DNA of 64,000 nucleotides from Ramlibacter alkalitolerans (GCF_016722765.1 NZ_JAEQND010000003.1:1-64000); one strand, 5' to 3'; shown: positions 48,687-59,228, numbered from the stretch's first letter. The notes: generated by a model not told the origin, from the sequence alone. Program-made: numbers and translations.

Positions 48687-49364
48687 ATGACATCGCCCCG
48701 CCGAAGCTCCGGTCCGCCGGCGGCCGCGCGCGCCCGCGCAGCCCGCCAGAAGGCCATGACGGACCAGCGCCGCGCCCACATCCTCGATGCCGCGCGGGCC
48801 GCGTTCTTCGAGCTCGGGCTCGACGGCACGAGCATCCGGGAGATCGCCCAGCGCGCGGGCTACACGCCGGGCGCCATCTACAGCTACTTCGCCAGCAAGG
48901 AAGAGGTCTATGCCGCGCTGCTGGGCGAGTCGCTGCAGCGCCTGAACGCGCACGTCGCCGCAGCGCGCGACGGCACGGCGGCATCGGGGGCGGCGCTCGT
49001 GCGCGCGACGGCGAAGGCCTTCTTCGACTTCTACCGCGAGAACCCGCGCGACCTGGACCTGGGCTTCTATGTCTTCCAGGGCCTGCAACCGCGCGGCCTG
49101 ACGCCGCAGCTGAACGAGGCGCTGAACCGCCAGTTGCGCAGCGCGCTGCAGCCGACCGAGGACGCATTGGCCGGCCTGGGCATGCGCCCGGAACTCGCCT
49201 TGCAGGAGGTGACGGCGCTGTTCGCCCACTGCGTGGGGCTGCTGGTCCTGAGCCACACGGGCCGCATCCGCATGTTCAACCAGGGATCGCAGGAGTTGTT
49301 CGACGCCTATCTCGAGCAGATGGTCGCCAGGGCGGCCCCGCGCCGGGCGCGGGCGCCCTCATAG
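48687..49364 (+). CDS. TetR-family transcriptional regulator
   Basis: This 225-aa protein has an N-terminal TetR DNA-binding domain at about 25-75: RRAHILDAARAAFFELGLDG, TSIREIAQRAGYTPGAIYSY and FASKEEVYAALLGESLQ. The C-terminal ligand domain is helical (FFDFYRENPRDLDLGFYVFQ; QEVTALFAHCVGLLVLSHTG). It diverges from the HpaB-like gene and the palindrome between them is the likely operator, so it probably represses that gene until an aromatic acid or acyl-CoA binds. The extra basic N-terminal 20 residues may not belong to the true start. Confidence 0.9.
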   Translation: MTSPRRSSGPPAAARARAARQKAMTDQRRAHILDAARAAFFELGLDGTSIREIAQRAGYTPGAIYSYFASKEEVYAALLGESLQRLNAHVAAARDGTAASGAALVRATAKAFFDFYRENPRDLDLGFYVFQGLQPRGLTPQLNEALNRQLRSALQPTEDALAGLGMRPELALQEVTALFAHCVGLLVLSHTGRIRMFNQGSQELFDAYLEQMVARAAPRRARAPS

Positions 49365-49427
49365 CGGCCGCCGGCCTTCGGGGAAATGCTGCTGCCGGTG
49401 CGAGGCGGCGCGTGGCATATTGCCGCG

Positions 49428-50537
49428 ATGGACCGGGTGCTCACGTCCACGGAATACCGGCTGCTCATCGAGCATTCTCCGGTGATGGTCTGGCGTGCGG
49501 GCGTCGACGCCAAGTGCGACTATTTCAACGAGACCTGGCTGCAGTACACCGGACGCACGATGGCCCAGGAAATGGGCGACGGCTGGGCCGAAGGGGTGCA
49601 TCCGGAGGACTTCCAGCGCTGCGTGGCGCACTACCTCGCCCACTTCCACCGGCGTGAGCCGTTCGAGATGGAATACCGCCTTCGCCGCAAGGACGGCGTC
49701 TTCCGCTGGATCTTCGATCGCGGCGTGCCGTACAGCGACGACAGCGGCGTCTTCGCCGGCTACATCGGCAGCTGCGTCGATGTGGACGAGCGCCGCAGGG
49801 CCCAGGATACCCAGCAGCAGCACACCCGCGAGCAGCTGGCGCTCGCGCGCGATTTCGAACGCTGGATCCTCGCCATCGTGAGCCACGACATCCGCGATCC
49901 GCTGAACACCATCCAGCTGGCAGCGCACGTCCTCTCCCGGACCGCGGAGCCGGGCGGGCCGGCGAAACGGCAGGCCGAGTCCGTCGGCCGGGCCGTCGGT
50001 CGCATCCAGCACATCGTCGGGGACCTGCTGGATCTGTCGCGCGAGCGCGAAGGCACCGGCATCTCCGTCGACCGCAAGCCGACGGACATGCGTTCCATGT
50101 GCCAGCACATCATCGACGAGGTCCGCGCCATTGCCACCGACCGGCAGATCACCTTCGACTGCGAAGCCGATGGCCTCGGGGCGTGGGACGAGCATCGCAT
50201 CCTGCAGGCGATCTCCAACCTCACGTCGAACGCCGTCCAGCATGGCAAGCCCGGCTCGCCGGTGCGCCTGCGCCTGACCGGGGACGCGCAGCGCGTCGCC
50301 GTCGAAGTGCACAACGAAGGGGCCATTCCCAGCGAGGTGCTGCCTCGCATCTTCGAACCCTTCCGATCCGGTCGCCACCACGGCGGGCGCGGACAGGGGC
50401 TCGGACTCGGGCTTTTCATCGCCAAGGCGATCGCCGTGGCGCACGGAGGCGGCCTGGAGGTGGACTGCTCGGGTGGCGCAACGACGTTCCGCCTGGTCCT
50501 GCCGCGCAACGGGGCGGCGGAGCGGGTCGCCGCCTGA
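49428..50537 (+). CDS. Soluble PAS-domain sensor histidine kinase
   Basis: The 369-aa kinase begins with one PAS/PAC domain (about 8-125; EYRLLIEHSPVMVWRAGVDA, the PAC segment MEYRLRRKDGVFRWIFDRGV). The phospho-His153 lies in AIVSHDIRDPLNTIQLAAHV. The catalytic domain has ISNLTSNAVQHG (N-box) and GQGLGLGLFIAKAIAVAHGG (G-box). No membrane segment is present, so it senses a cytoplasmic signal. The start is the ATG at 49428. No response regulator gene is adjacent, so it is an orphan kinase here. Confidence 0.92.
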   Translation: MDRVLTSTEYRLLIEHSPVMVWRAGVDAKCDYFNETWLQYTGRTMAQEMGDGWAEGVHPEDFQRCVAHYLAHFHRREPFEMEYRLRRKDGVFRWIFDRGVPYSDDSGVFAGYIGSCVDVDERRRAQDTQQQHTREQLALARDFERWILAIVSHDIRDPLNTIQLAAHVLSRTAEPGGPAKRQAESVGRAVGRIQHIVGDLLDLSREREGTGISVDRKPTDMRSMCQHIIDEVRAIATDRQITFDCEADGLGAWDEHRILQAISNLTSNAVQHGKPGSPVRLRLTGDAQRVAVEVHNEGAIPSEVLPRIFEPFRSGRHHGGRGQGLGLGLFIAKAIAVAHGGGLEVDCSGGATTFRLVLPRNGAAERVAA

Positions 50538-50561
50538 CCGGGCCCCCTGTCGCGTGGGCGA

Positions 50562-50759
50562 TCAGCCGGCGGGCCGTTCCGACGCCTTGCCGGCCGCCTG
50601 TTCCTCGCGGCCCGTCGGCGTGGATTCGCGGGTGCGCGTGAGGTACGGCAGCACGCTGCTCGCGCCCTGGCCCGAGCGGCTGCCGGTGGGCGGCAGGGTG
50701 GCCTCGAACTCGAGCTTTTCTCGCTCGGCCTGTTCAGTGAGCTGCTGTGTGAGGGGCAT
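50562..50759 (-). CDS. Small hypothetical protein
   Basis: A 65-aa frame from the ATG at 50759 begins MPLTQQLTEQAEREKLEFEA and continues with a Thr/Gly/Ser-rich tail. The first 20 residues are a plausible charged helix. I do not recognise it. It lies alone and opposite to the kinase and phaR genes. The residual 294 bases up to phaR have no further gene. Confidence 0.35.
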   Translation of the reverse strand: MPLTQQLTEQAEREKLEFEATLPPTGSRSGQGASSVLPYLTRTRESTPTGREEQAAGKASERPAG

Positions 50760-51053
50760 GGCGGGATGGCCAGACAGGCAGGAGGCAGGGACGCCTGCAG
50801 CTTGGAATGCACCCCGGAACAGGTCTGTAGGACGAGGGCGCAACGCTGGTCCCGCACGGGTTTTCACCGGCGAAATTTCACGGAGCGCGCGACGGGGCGG
50901 CAGCGGTGTGCGAACCCTTGTCGTACAGGCCGGCCTGCAGCATGGAGCTGGATAAGGGTTGATCCGCCCATGTGCGGAAGGGCTGCTCCTTACAATGCTG
51001 CGACGCAATAGTCAACAGCGCGGGCGCCAGACCCGCCCAGAGGAGTCCTGTTC

Positions 51054-51581
51054 GTGACGAGCAAGAAAGCCAGCGGCGCCAAGCCGGCGCAGCGCATCAT
51101 CAAGAAGTACCCGAACCGGCGACTCTACGATACCGACACGTCCACCTACATCACGCTCACCGAGGTCAAGCAGCTGGTGATGGACGCGCAGCCCTTCGTG
51201 GTGCGCGACGCGAAGACGAACGAGGACCTCACGCGCAGCATCCTGCTGCAGATCATCCTGGAAGAGGAAGCGGGCGGCGCCCCGATGTTCAGCGAGGCCG
51301 CGCTGGCCAACATCATCCGTTTCTACGGCCATGCGGCCCAGGGGTTCATGGGCAGCTACCTCGAGAAGAACGTCCAAGCCTTCACCGACCTGCAGGCGCA
51401 GCTGGCCGAACAGACGAAGAATTTCACGCCCGAGATGTGGACCCAGTTCATGAACATGCCCAATCCGCTGGGCCTCATGGGCAATTACGCCAGCCAGTCG
51501 AAGACGATGTTCGAGTCGATGCAGGAGCAGATGCAGAAGAACACCGAGCAGATGCTGGGCGCATTCGGCATCAAGAAATAG
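51054..51581 (+). CDS. phaR: Polyhydroxyalkanoate synthesis repressor PhaR
   Basis: This 175-aa regulator binds PHB granules and phasin/PHB gene promoters. The N-terminal DNA-binding block (PHB_acc_N) is conserved: [40 protein letters not shown] and [15 protein letters not shown]. The PHB_acc repeats follow ([20 protein letters not shown]) and a Gln/Met-rich end. The start is a GTG at 51054, preceded by AGGAG. It fits with bdhA at 6 kb as part of PHB metabolism in this organism, although the genes are far apart. Confidence 0.95.
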   Translation: MTSKKASGAKPAQRIIKKYPNRRLYDTDTSTYITLTEVKQLVMDAQPFVVRDAKTNEDLTRSILLQIILEEEAGGAPMFSEAALANIIRFYGHAAQGFMGSYLEKNVQAFTDLQAQLAEQTKNFTPEMWTQFMNMPNPLGLMGNYASQSKTMFESMQEQMQKNTEQMLGAFGIKK

Positions 51582-51609
51582 GTCTTTGCGCTTCAGGGAC
51601 AATACGGGG

Positions 51610-53016
51610 ATGAGCGACATTGCCGCCCCGGACACTCCCCTTTCTGCCTCGACGGCTCCTGCCGCTCCCAAGGTGGGCTTCGTCAGCCTCGGCTGCCCGA
51701 AGGCCCTGACCGACTCCGAACTGATCCTCACCCAGCTGAGCGCCGAGGGCTACACCACGTCCAAGACCTTCGAAGGTGCGGACCTGGTGATCGTCAACAC
51801 CTGCGGCTTCATCGACGATGCCGTCCGCGAAAGCCTCGACACGATCGGCGAGGCGCTGTCCACCAACGGCAAGGTGATCGTCACCGGCTGCCTCGGCGCG
51901 CGCAAGGGCGAGGCGGGCGGCAACATGGTGGCGCAGGTCCATCCCTCGGTGCTGGCCGTCACGGGCCCGCATGCCACGCAGGAAGTGATGGATGCGGTGC
52001 ATGCCCACCTGCCCAAGCCGCACGATCCCTTCATCGACCTGGTGCCGCCGGCGGGCATCAAGCTCACGCCGAAGCACTACGCCTACCTGAAGATCAGCGA
52101 GGGCTGCAACCACCGCTGCACCTTCTGCATCATCCCTTCGCTGCGCGGCGACCTGGTGAGCCGCCCGATCGGCGACGTGCTCAAGGAAGCGAAGGCGCTG
52201 TTCGAGGGCGGCGTGAAGGAACTGCTGGTGGTGAGCCAGGACACCTCCGCCTACGGCGTGGACGTCAAGTACCGCACCGGCTTCTTCGATGGCCGTCCGG
52301 TGCGCACGCGCATGCTGGAACTCGTGCAGGCCCTGGGCGAACTCGCCGAGCCGCACGGCGCCTGGGTGCGGCTGCATTACGTGTATCCGTATCCCCATGT
52401 CGACGAGGTCATCCCGCTGATGGCCCAAGGCAGGGTGCTGCCCTACCTCGATGTGCCGTTCCAGCACAGCCACCCCGACGTGCTGCGCCGGATGAAGCGC
52501 CCCGCCAGCGGGGAGAAGAACCTGGAGCGCATCGCCCGCTGGCGCGAGATGTGCCCCGAGCTCGTGATCCGCAGCACCTTCATCGCCGGTTTCCCCGGCG
52601 AGACGGAGGCGGAGTTCCAGCACCTGCTGGACTTCCTGCGCGAAGCGCAGATCGACCGCGCGGGCTGCTTCGCCTACAGCCCGGTGGAAGGCGCCGCGGC
52701 TAACGAACTGGGCGGCATGCTGCCGCAGGAGCTGCGCGAGGAACGCCGCGCGCGCTTCATGGCGGTGGCCGAGGAAGTGTCGGCGGCGCGGCTGCAGCGG
52801 CGCGTCGGCGCCGACATGCAGGTGCTGGTGGATTCCGCGCCGCCCCTGGGGCGCAAGGGCGGTGTGGGCCGTTCTTATGCGGATGCGCCGGAGATCGACG
52901 GCACGGTGAAGCTGCTGCCGCCGCAAAAGCTGAGCAAGCGCCTGGCGGTGGGCGAATTCACGAGGGCGAGGATCGTGGCCACCGACGGTCATGACCTGGT
53001 GGCAGAGCCGGTCTGA
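51610..53016 (+). CDS. rimO: Ribosomal protein S12 methylthiotransferase RimO
   Basis: This 468-aa radical SAM enzyme adds a methylthio group to Asp89 (E. coli S12 Asp88) of ribosomal protein S12. The N-terminal UPF0004 domain binds one 4Fe-4S cluster ([40 protein letters not shown]). The radical SAM cluster is [17 protein letters not shown], with cysteines at about 165-173. A TRAM domain ends the protein ([20 protein letters not shown]). The start ATG at 51610 follows phaR by 28 bases. RimO is distinguished from MiaB by PSLRG after the cysteines. Confidence 0.96.
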   Translation: MSDIAAPDTPLSASTAPAAPKVGFVSLGCPKALTDSELILTQLSAEGYTTSKTFEGADLVIVNTCGFIDDAVRESLDTIGEALSTNGKVIVTGCLGARKGEAGGNMVAQVHPSVLAVTGPHATQEVMDAVHAHLPKPHDPFIDLVPPAGIKLTPKHYAYLKISEGCNHRCTFCIIPSLRGDLVSRPIGDVLKEAKALFEGGVKELLVVSQDTSAYGVDVKYRTGFFDGRPVRTRMLELVQALGELAEPHGAWVRLHYVYPYPHVDEVIPLMAQGRVLPYLDVPFQHSHPDVLRRMKRPASGEKNLERIARWREMCPELVIRSTFIAGFPGETEAEFQHLLDFLREAQIDRAGCFAYSPVEGAAANELGGMLPQELREERRARFMAVAEEVSAARLQRRVGADMQVLVDSAPPLGRKGGVGRSYADAPEIDGTVKLLPPQKLSKRLAVGEFTRARIVATDGHDLVAEPV

Positions 53017-53034
53017 GGGGGCAGCGCCTCTCCC

Positions 53035-53078
53035 GTAGGCTGGCGGTGACGCGCGAAGCGCAGGGAACCCCAGCGCTT
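53035..53078. repeat. Half copy of the GTAGGCTGGCGGTGA repeat
   Basis: GTAGGCTGGCGGTGA at 53035 followed by GGGAACCCCAGCGCTTC repeats the left half of the larger palindrome at 56428-56523. It lies just after the rimO stop. The complementary right half is missing here. Confidence 0.65.
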
Positions 53079-53213
53079 CTTCGCGCATCGCCGGGCTTGC
53101 GCTTCGTTCCAGCACCCGCCTACAAAGACAACATGGCTGCCAGCGGCGGCCTTATCATGCTCGATGGTTCGCGAGTTGGCGTGCAAGACGACCCGAACCT
53201 GGAGCCCAGAACG

Positions 53214-53240
53214 AAAAAGCCGGCTTCAGCCGGCTTTTTT
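53214..53240. terminator. Rho-independent terminator, downstream of tRNA-Leu
   Basis: The palindrome AAAAAGCCGGC - TTCA - GCCGGCTTTTTT has runs of A and T on both sides, so it can stop transcription in either direction. On the minus strand it lies 9 bases after the tRNA-Leu 3' end. Confidence 0.88.
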
Positions 53241-53248
53241 GAGATGTT

Positions 53249-53333
<85 letters not shown>

Positions 53334-53350
53334 ATTTCAGGAAAAAAAAG

Positions 53351-53380
53351 ATTGTATATCAAAAACGCAGAGCGAAACAA
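53351..53380 (-). promoter_or_regulatory. Promoter of tRNA-Leu inside the 5' end of rnr
   Basis: On the minus strand TTGTTT (53375-53380) and TACAAT (53351-53356) are separated by 18 bases and lie 18 bases before the tRNA. These boxes overlap the putative TTG start and the first codons of rnr on the other strand. Confidence 0.6.
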
Positions 53381-55613
53381 CGGCGCCGGGCTCCTCGATG
53401 AGATCGAGGGCGTGATCCAGGGACACCGCGACGGCCACGGCTACGTGGTCCGCGACGACGGCGAGGTCGACATCTATCTCCCCCCCAACGAGATGCGCGC
53501 GGTGCTGCACCGCGACCGCGTGCGCGCGCGCATCGTGCGCCAGGACCGCCGGGGCCGGCCGGAAGGCCGCGTCGTCGAGATCATCGAGCGGCCGCCGCAT
53601 CCGATCATCGGCCGCCTGCTGCACGAAAGCGGCGTCTGGCTGGTCGCCCCCGAGGACAAGCGCTACGGCCAGGACGTGCTGATCCCCAAGGGCGCGACGG
53701 GCACGGCCAAGCCGGGCCAGGTGGTGGTCGTGGAACTCACGGAGCCGCCCAGCCTTTACGGGCAGCCAGTGGGCCGCGTCAAGGAAGTGCTGGGCGAGAT
53801 CGACGATCCCGGCATGGAGATCGAGATCGCCGTGCGCAAGTACGGCGTGCCGCACGAGTTCTCCGAAGGGTGTATCGCGCAGGCGCGCTCGCTGCCGGAC
53901 AAGGTGCGCACGGCCGATCGCAGGAAGCGCGTGGACCTCACGGACGTGCCGCTGGTCACCATCGACGGCGAAGATGCGCGCGACTTCGACGACGCCGTGT
54001 ATTGCGAGCCCGCCAAGGTGGGCCGCGGCAAGGGCTGGCGCCTGCTGGTTGCGATCGCCGACGTGAGCCACTACGTGGAGACCGGCAGCGCGATCGACAT
54101 CGATGCGTACGACCGCGCCACCAGCGTCTATTTCCCGCGCCGGGTGATCCCGATGCTGCCGGAGAAGCTGTCGAACGGGCTGTGTTCGCTCAACCCGCAA
54201 GTGGACCGCCTGTGCATGGTGTGCGACATGCTGGTCACCGGCGCCGGCGACATCCACGCCTACCAGTTCTATCCGGCGGTGATGTACAGCCACGCCCGCA
54301 TGACCTACACCGAGGTCGCGGCGATCCTAGCCAACACGCGCGGCCCCGAAGCGACGCGGCGCAAGGAGCTCGTTCCGCATTTCCTCAACCTGCACGACGT
54401 CTATCGGGCCTTGCTCAAGGCGCGCAGCGTGCGCGGCGCGGTGGACTTCGAGACCACCGAGACGCAGATCATCTGCGACGAGAACGGCCGCATCGAGCAG
54501 ATCGTCCCGCGCACGCGCAACGACGCCCACCGCCTGATCGAGGAGTCCATGCTGGCAGCCAACGTGTGCGCGGCGGATTTCATCCAGCAGGGCGAGCATC
54601 CCGGCCTGTACCGGGTGCACGAGGGGCCGACGCCGGAAAAGCAGGAACTGCTGCGCAACTACCTGAAGGCGGTCGGCGTCGGCATGACGATCGGCGACGA
54701 CCCGAAGCCCGGCGACTTCCAGAAGATCGCCGAAGCCACAAAGGACCGGCCGGACGCGCAGCAGATCCACACCATGCTGCTGCGCTCCATGCAGCAGGCG
54801 ATCTACACGCCGATCAACAGCGGCCACTTCGGCCTCGCGTACGAGGCCTACACGCACTTCACGAGCCCGATCCGCCGCTACCCGGACCTGCTGGTGCACC
54901 GCGTGATCAAGGCGATCCTGGCGCGCGAGCGCTACCAACTGCCCGTCCTGCCGACGCCGGGCGAGGCCCACGAGAAGCTGGCGCGGCGGCTGGCGCACGG
55001 CAAGGCGATGCACAAGCCGAAGAAGCCGCCGGCGTCGTCGCGCGAGGTGCAGGCCTGGGAAGCCGCCGGCCTGCATTGCAGCGCCAACGAGCGCCGCGCC
55101 GACGAGGCGAGCCGCGACGTCGAGGCCTGGCTGAAGTGCAAGTTCATGCGCGACCACCTCGGCGAGGAGTACTCCGGCACCGTCACGGCGGCGACGAGCT
55201 TCGGCATCTTCGTCACGCTCGATGCGCTGTACGTCGAAGGGCTGGTGCACATCACCGAGCTGGGGGGCGAGTACTTCAAGTTCGACGAGGCCCGGCAGGA
55301 ACTGCGCGGCGAGCGCACCGGCATCCGCTATGCCATCGGCACGCGGCTGCGGGTGCAGGTGAGCCGCGTCGACCTGGACGGCCGCAAGATCGACTTCCGC
55401 CTGGTGCGCGAGGACGAGGAGTTCATGGCCCGCGCCATGAAGGACAAGGGCGTGTCCGGCCGCAGCGAGGGCGTGCCGGTCAAGGCCTCGGCCAAGCGCG
55501 CCGCCAAGAAGGCCGCGGCCGGCAAGCAGGCCAAGTCGCCGCTCGACGCGGTAAAGTCCGTCGCCAAGAAGGCGGCGGCAAAGGCGCGCACCGCGCGCAA
55601 GAGCCGCCGCTAG
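53352..55613 (+). CDS. rnr: Ribonuclease R, without the N-terminal HTH domain
   Basis: The 753-aa processive 3'-5' exoribonuclease has cold-shock domains ([20 protein letters not shown]), the RNB catalytic domain with its metal Asp cluster in [13 protein letters not shown] (about 205-217), [16 protein letters not shown], an S1 domain ([20 protein letters not shown]) and a Lys/Arg/Ala-rich tail. E. coli RNase R has 813 aa with an additional N-terminal winged helix, which is absent here. The TTG at 53352 is the only start codon upstream of the cold-shock domain that is free from stops, has just AGGA upstream, and lies in the tRNA-Leu promoter. The true start may therefore be slightly downstream. 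Confidence 0.93.
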   Translation: MYIKNAERNNGAGLLDEIEGVIQGHRDGHGYVVRDDGEVDIYLPPNEMRAVLHRDRVRARIVRQDRRGRPEGRVVEIIERPPHPIIGRLLHESGVWLVAPEDKRYGQDVLIPKGATGTAKPGQVVVVELTEPPSLYGQPVGRVKEVLGEIDDPGMEIEIAVRKYGVPHEFSEGCIAQARSLPDKVRTADRRKRVDLTDVPLVTIDGEDARDFDDAVYCEPAKVGRGKGWRLLVAIADVSHYVETGSAIDIDAYDRATSVYFPRRVIPMLPEKLSNGLCSLNPQVDRLCMVCDMLVTGAGDIHAYQFYPAVMYSHARMTYTEVAAILANTRGPEATRRKELVPHFLNLHDVYRALLKARSVRGAVDFETTETQIICDENGRIEQIVPRTRNDAHRLIEESMLAANVCAADFIQQGEHPGLYRVHEGPTPEKQELLRNYLKAVGVGMTIGDDPKPGDFQKIAEATKDRPDAQQIHTMLLRSMQQAIYTPINSGHFGLAYEAYTHFTSPIRRYPDLLVHRVIKAILARERYQLPVLPTPGEAHEKLARRLAHGKAMHKPKKPPASSREVQAWEAAGLHCSANERRADEASRDVEAWLKCKFMRDHLGEEYSGTVTAATSFGIFVTLDALYVEGLVHITELGGEYFKFDEARQELRGERTGIRYAIGTRLRVQVSRVDLDGRKIDFRLVREDEEFMARAMKDKGVSGRSEGVPVKASAKRAAKKAAAGKQAKSPLDAVKSVAKKAAAKARTARKSRR

Positions 55614-55638
55614 CGCGCAACTCACGCAGGGGACATCC

Positions 55639-56400
55639 ATGGCAAGCAATCAAGCGGCGCCGGCACGCGTCGCCATCGTCACGGGCGGAGGCACCGGCAT
55701 CGGCCGGGCCGCCGCGCAAGCGTTGCTGGGCGGCGGCTGGAAGGTCGCCGTCGCCGGCCGCCGGCCCGAGCCGCTGGCCGAGGTGGCCGGCCAGGCGCCG
55801 GAGCAGGCGATCGCGGTGCCGACCGACGTCAGCGACCCCGCTTCCGTCGAGGCGTTGTTCCAGGAGACGGTGAAGGCCTTCGGCCGCGTCGACCTGCTGT
55901 TCAACAACGCCGGCATGGGCCTGGGCGCCGCGCCGCTGGAAGACATCGCGGTGGCTGACTGGAAGCGCGTGGTCGACACCAACCTGAACGGGATGTTCTA
56001 CGGCATCCAGCAGGCCTTCCGCGTGATGAAGTCGCAGGACCCCATGGGCGGGCGCATCATCAACAACGGCTCGATCTCGGCGCATGCGCCGCGGCCGCAC
56101 TCGATCGCCTACACGGCGACCAAGCATGCGGTGACCGGGCTGACGAAGGCGGCGTCGCTCGATGGCCGCCGCTACAACATCGCGGTCGGCCAGATCGACA
56201 TCGGCAATGCCATGACGGACCTGGCTGCGCGCATGGCCAAGGGCGTGCCGCAGGCCAACGGCGAGATCGCCGTGGAGCCGCTGATGGACGTGAAGATCGT
56301 CGGCGAATCGATCCTGTACATGGCCAACCTGCCGCTGGAAGCGAACGTGCTGTTCCATACGGTGATGGCGACGAAGATGCCGTTCGTGGGGCGGGGGTAG
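55639..56400 (+). CDS. SDR-family oxidoreductase
   Basis: This 253-aa classical short-chain dehydrogenase has the cofactor loop [26 protein letters not shown], the Ser of [16 protein letters not shown] and the catalytic YTATKHA. NADP+ preference is possible because of VAGRRPEPL after strand 2. The substrate is unknown. It follows rnr by 25 bases on the same strand and ends before a large palindrome, with nnr on the opposite strand beyond it. Confidence 0.9.
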   Translation: MASNQAAPARVAIVTGGGTGIGRAAAQALLGGGWKVAVAGRRPEPLAEVAGQAPEQAIAVPTDVSDPASVEALFQETVKAFGRVDLLFNNAGMGLGAAPLEDIAVADWKRVVDTNLNGMFYGIQQAFRVMKSQDPMGGRIINNGSISAHAPRPHSIAYTATKHAVTGLTKAASLDGRRYNIAVGQIDIGNAMTDLAARMAKGVPQANGEIAVEPLMDVKIVGESILYMANLPLEANVLFHTVMATKMPFVGRG

Positions 56401-56427
56401 TTCCAGGCTGCGGTTTTCGCCGCTTCG

Positions 56428-56523
56428 GTAGGCTGGCGGTGAGCCGCGCCAGCGCGAACCCCAGCGCTGCGCGGAAGCCGTGAAGCGCTGGGGTTCGCCC
56501 TTCGGGGCTCACCGCCAGCCTAC
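56428..56523. repeat. 96-bp interrupted palindrome at convergent gene ends
   Basis: The left arm GTAGGCTGGCGGTGAGCC and GAACCCCAGCGCT faces AGCGCTGGGGTTC and GGGGCTCACCGCCAGCCTAC. The right end covers the nnr stop codon. It should act as a bidirectional transcription end for the SDR and nnr genes. A half copy lies at 53035. Confidence 0.8.
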
Positions 56524-57947
56524 GAAGCCGCGTACGAAACCGCCAGCGCGCCCGCCGTCAGCGGACGATCCGCCGGCCACCGGTCCGCCGCCAGCCCGTG
56601 CAGGACCACCGCCGCACTGGCCGCCTCGAAGGCCGGCTCGCTTCCCATCCGCGCCGCGATCCAGCCGGCCAGCACGTCGCCGGTGCCCGCAATCGCCAAC
56701 CGTGCATTGCCGGTCGGGTTGATCCGCACCTCGCCTTCGGGCGAAGCGATGACGGTGCCGGATCCCTTCAGCACCACCACGCTGGCGAAGCGCCGCGCCA
56801 GTTCGCGTGCGCTCGCGATCCGGTCCGCCTGCACCGCCTTCGTGTCCCGACCGAGCAGCCGCGCGGCCTCCAGCGGATGCGGCGTGAGCACGGTGGGCGC
56901 GCTGCGCCCCGCCAGCAGGGCCTGCAGCGGCGCATCCGCGGCGAGCGCGTTCAGCGCGTCGGCATCCAGCACCAGCGCGCGCGCGGCCAGCACGCGCGGC
57001 AAGGCGGCGCGCACCGCTGCGCCGCCGCCGCAGCCGCAGGCGACGCTCATCCCCTCCAGCGCGAGGCTGTCCCAGGGCCGCACCATCAGGTCCGGCTGCT
57101 GCGCATCGAGCGCGCCCGCTGCGGGATCGAGGAAGCCGACGAACACGCGGCCGGCGCCGTGGTGCAGGGCGGCGCGGCCGGCGAGCAGCGCCGCGCCGGC
57201 CATGCCCGCGGCGCCGCCGATCACCGCGACGTCGCCGTAGCTGCCCTTGTGGCTCGCGTGCCGGCGGGCCTGCGTCGGTGCTGGTCCCGACAGCGTCGCC
57301 GTGGGGCGCTCTGCGCCCGCGTCCACCTGCAGGTCGTCGAACCAGACGGTGCCCGCGGCGTCGCGGCCGTGCAGGGTGAAGAGGCCCGTCTTCAGCGCCA
57401 GCAGGCTCAGGGTGTGGGCCGCGCGGACGCAGGCGCCGGCGGCTCCGGTGTCCGCGTCCAGCCCCGAAGGCACGTCGACCGCCAGCACGGGCGCCGCTGC
57501 GCCATTCATGCATTCGATGTCCGCCAGCAGGGCGCCTTCCGGTGCGCGCGTGCTGCCGATCCCGAGCAGGCCGTCGAGCGCGAGGTCCCAGCTCGGGGGT
57601 GGCTGCGAAGCGAAGCGCACGCCGGCATCGCGCGCACGCTGCAAGGCTGCCCGCGCGTCGCCGGGCATGCGGGTCTCGTCCCCGCGCCAGGTCACTACCG
57701 GCTCCTTGCCCCAGCGCTGCAGGTGCAGCGCGGCCTCGAAGCCGTCGCCGCCGTTGTTGCCGGGCCCGCAGGCGACCCAGACCGTGCGCGCGTGCGGGGC
57801 GAGGGCGAGAGCGAGCCGCGCGACGGCGAGCCCCGCCCGCTGCATCAACGCCTGGGCGGGCAGGGCGGCCGCGGCGGCCGCTTCGATCCGCCGCGTCGCC
57901 GCCACGCCATGGAGCGCCCAGGGGCGGTCGGGAGCGACGCGCTGCAT
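56520..57947 (-). CDS. nnr: Bifunctional NAD(P)H-hydrate epimerase/dehydratase
   Basis: This 475-aa repair enzyme restores damaged NAD(P)H hydrates. The N-terminal epimerase domain (YjeF_N, about 1-215) has ACGPGNNGGDGFEAALHL and the catalytic-side AVDVPSGLDADTGAAG. The C-terminal ADP-dependent dehydratase domain (YjeF_C) has YGDVAVIGGAAGMAGAALLA, VLTPHPLEAARLLG and NPTGNARLAIAGTGDVLAGW. Both halves look complete. It is the last gene of a minus-strand run amidase-dadA-nnr with gaps of 0 and 3 bases. Its stop lies in the palindrome that ends the opposing SDR gene. Confidence 0.94.
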   Translation of the reverse strand: MQRVAPDRPWALHGVAATRRIEAAAAAALPAQALMQRAGLAVARLALALAPHARTVWVACGPGNNGGDGFEAALHLQRWGKEPVVTWRGDETRMPGDARAALQRARDAGVRFASQPPPSWDLALDGLLGIGSTRAPEGALLADIECMNGAAAPVLAVDVPSGLDADTGAAGACVRAAHTLSLLALKTGLFTLHGRDAAGTVWFDDLQVDAGAERPTATLSGPAPTQARRHASHKGSYGDVAVIGGAAGMAGAALLAGRAALHHGAGRVFVGFLDPAAGALDAQQPDLMVRPWDSLALEGMSVACGCGGGAAVRAALPRVLAARALVLDADALNALAADAPLQALLAGRSAPTVLTPHPLEAARLLGRDTKAVQADRIASARELARRFASVVVLKGSGTVIASPEGEVRINPTGNARLAIAGTGDVLAGWIAARMGSEPAFEAASAAVVLHGLAADRWPADRPLTAGALAVSYAAS

Positions 57948-57950
57948 GCG

Positions 57951-59228
57951 TCAGCCCACCAGCCGCTCGATCCCCAGCCCTTCGAGGTCGAGTTGCGGCG
58001 CGCGCGCGGAGATCAGGTCGGCCACCACGCGCGCGCTGCCGCAGGACAGCGCCCAGCCGCTCGAGCCGTGGCCGATGTTGATCCACACGCCGGGGATGTG
58101 CGTGGCGCCCAGGACCGGCGGGCCGTCGGGCAGCATGGGCCGCGCGCCCTTCCACTCCTGCACCGCGGCGCCGGTGTTGGCCAGTTGCGCGGCGCCCGGG
58201 AACCAGTCCTGCAGCACCTTGTACAGCGTGCGGATCGCCGAGGGCCGCTTGCGATCCGGCGCGCCGCCGATCTCCGCGCTGCCGGCCACCCGCACCCGGT
58301 TGCCCAGGCGCGAGATCGCCACCTTGTAGCGGTCGTCCATCACGCCGCTGCGGGGCGCATTCAGGGGCTCGCGGATCGGCGCGCTGATGGAGTAGCCGTG
58401 CACCGCGGCCAGCGGGATCCGCAGGCCGACCGTCCGCAGCAGGTTGGCGGAGGCGAGTCCGCTGCAGATCACGACCGCATCGAAACGTGCGCTGGTGGTG
58501 GGCGCCGCGTCGTCGTCGCGCGTGATGCGCAGCGTCGTGGGCTGCGCGGAGTCGAGCGGCGCGATCGTGCAATGGAACTCGAAGCGGGCGCCGAGCGCCT
58601 GCGCCTGGTTCTTCAGCAGCAGCGCGAACTGCCGGCAGTTGCCGACCTCGTCGTCGGGCAGGTGGATCGCGCCGACGAACTCGGTGTCGGGATTGAGCGC
58701 CGGCTCGAGCTCGCGTGCCCGCGCCGCATCGATCTCCTGGAACTTGATGCCGCTGTCGCGCAGCAGCTGCAGCCCCGGCTGCACCATCTTGCGATCGCGC
58801 TCGCCGCGCAGCAGCACCATGTAGCCGCTGCTGTGGTCGTATTCGAGCTGCAGGTCCTCGGTCACCTGGTGCAGGCGCTCGCGGCTGTAGAAGGCCAGCC
58901 GCTGCAGGCGGCCGCGGTTGGCCATGTAGGTCTCGAGGTTGCAGGCACTGCGCCAGCGCATCATCCAGCGCACCTCGTGCGCGGCCAGCGGCCAGCACAG
59001 GCGCACCGGTGCATGGCGGCTCAGGAGGTAGCGTGCAACCTTGGTGGGCATGCCGGGCGCCGCCCACGGGGTGACGTAGCCGGGGGCGACGACGCCCGCG
59101 TTGGCGAAGCTGGTTTCGAGCGCGGCGGCACCGTGGCGCTCGAACACGGTGACGTCATGGCCGTCGGCGGCCAGTTCGTACGCTGTGGTCACGCCGATGA
59201 TGCCGGCGCCCACGATGGCGACTTTCAT
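57951..59228 (-). CDS. dadA: D-amino-acid dehydrogenase (DadA-type)
   Basis: This 425-aa FAD-dependent membrane-associated dehydrogenase oxidises D-amino acids to 2-oxoacids. The FAD motif VAIVGAGIIGVTTAYELAAD opens the chain, and the C-terminal WINIGHGSSGWALSCGSARV closes the flavin site. PGYVTPWAAPGMPTKVARYL and RMLPDGPPVLGATHIPG-like sequence (ARPMLPDGPPVLGATHIPGV) are DadA landmarks. It directly abuts the amidase gene, whose stop is next to its start codon. An amidase beside DadA suggests that D-amino-acid amides or N-acyl-D-amino acids may be used, but this is only inferred from position. Confidence 0.9.
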   Translation of the reverse strand: MKVAIVGAGIIGVTTAYELAADGHDVTVFERHGAAALETSFANAGVVAPGYVTPWAAPGMPTKVARYLLSRHAPVRLCWPLAAHEVRWMMRWRSACNLETYMANRGRLQRLAFYSRERLHQVTEDLQLEYDHSSGYMVLLRGERDRKMVQPGLQLLRDSGIKFQEIDAARARELEPALNPDTEFVGAIHLPDDEVGNCRQFALLLKNQAQALGARFEFHCTIAPLDSAQPTTLRITRDDDAAPTTSARFDAVVICSGLASANLLRTVGLRIPLAAVHGYSISAPIREPLNAPRSGVMDDRYKVAISRLGNRVRVAGSAEIGGAPDRKRPSAIRTLYKVLQDWFPGAAQLANTGAAVQEWKGARPMLPDGPPVLGATHIPGVWINIGHGSSGWALSCGSARVVADLISARAPQLDLEGLGIERLVG

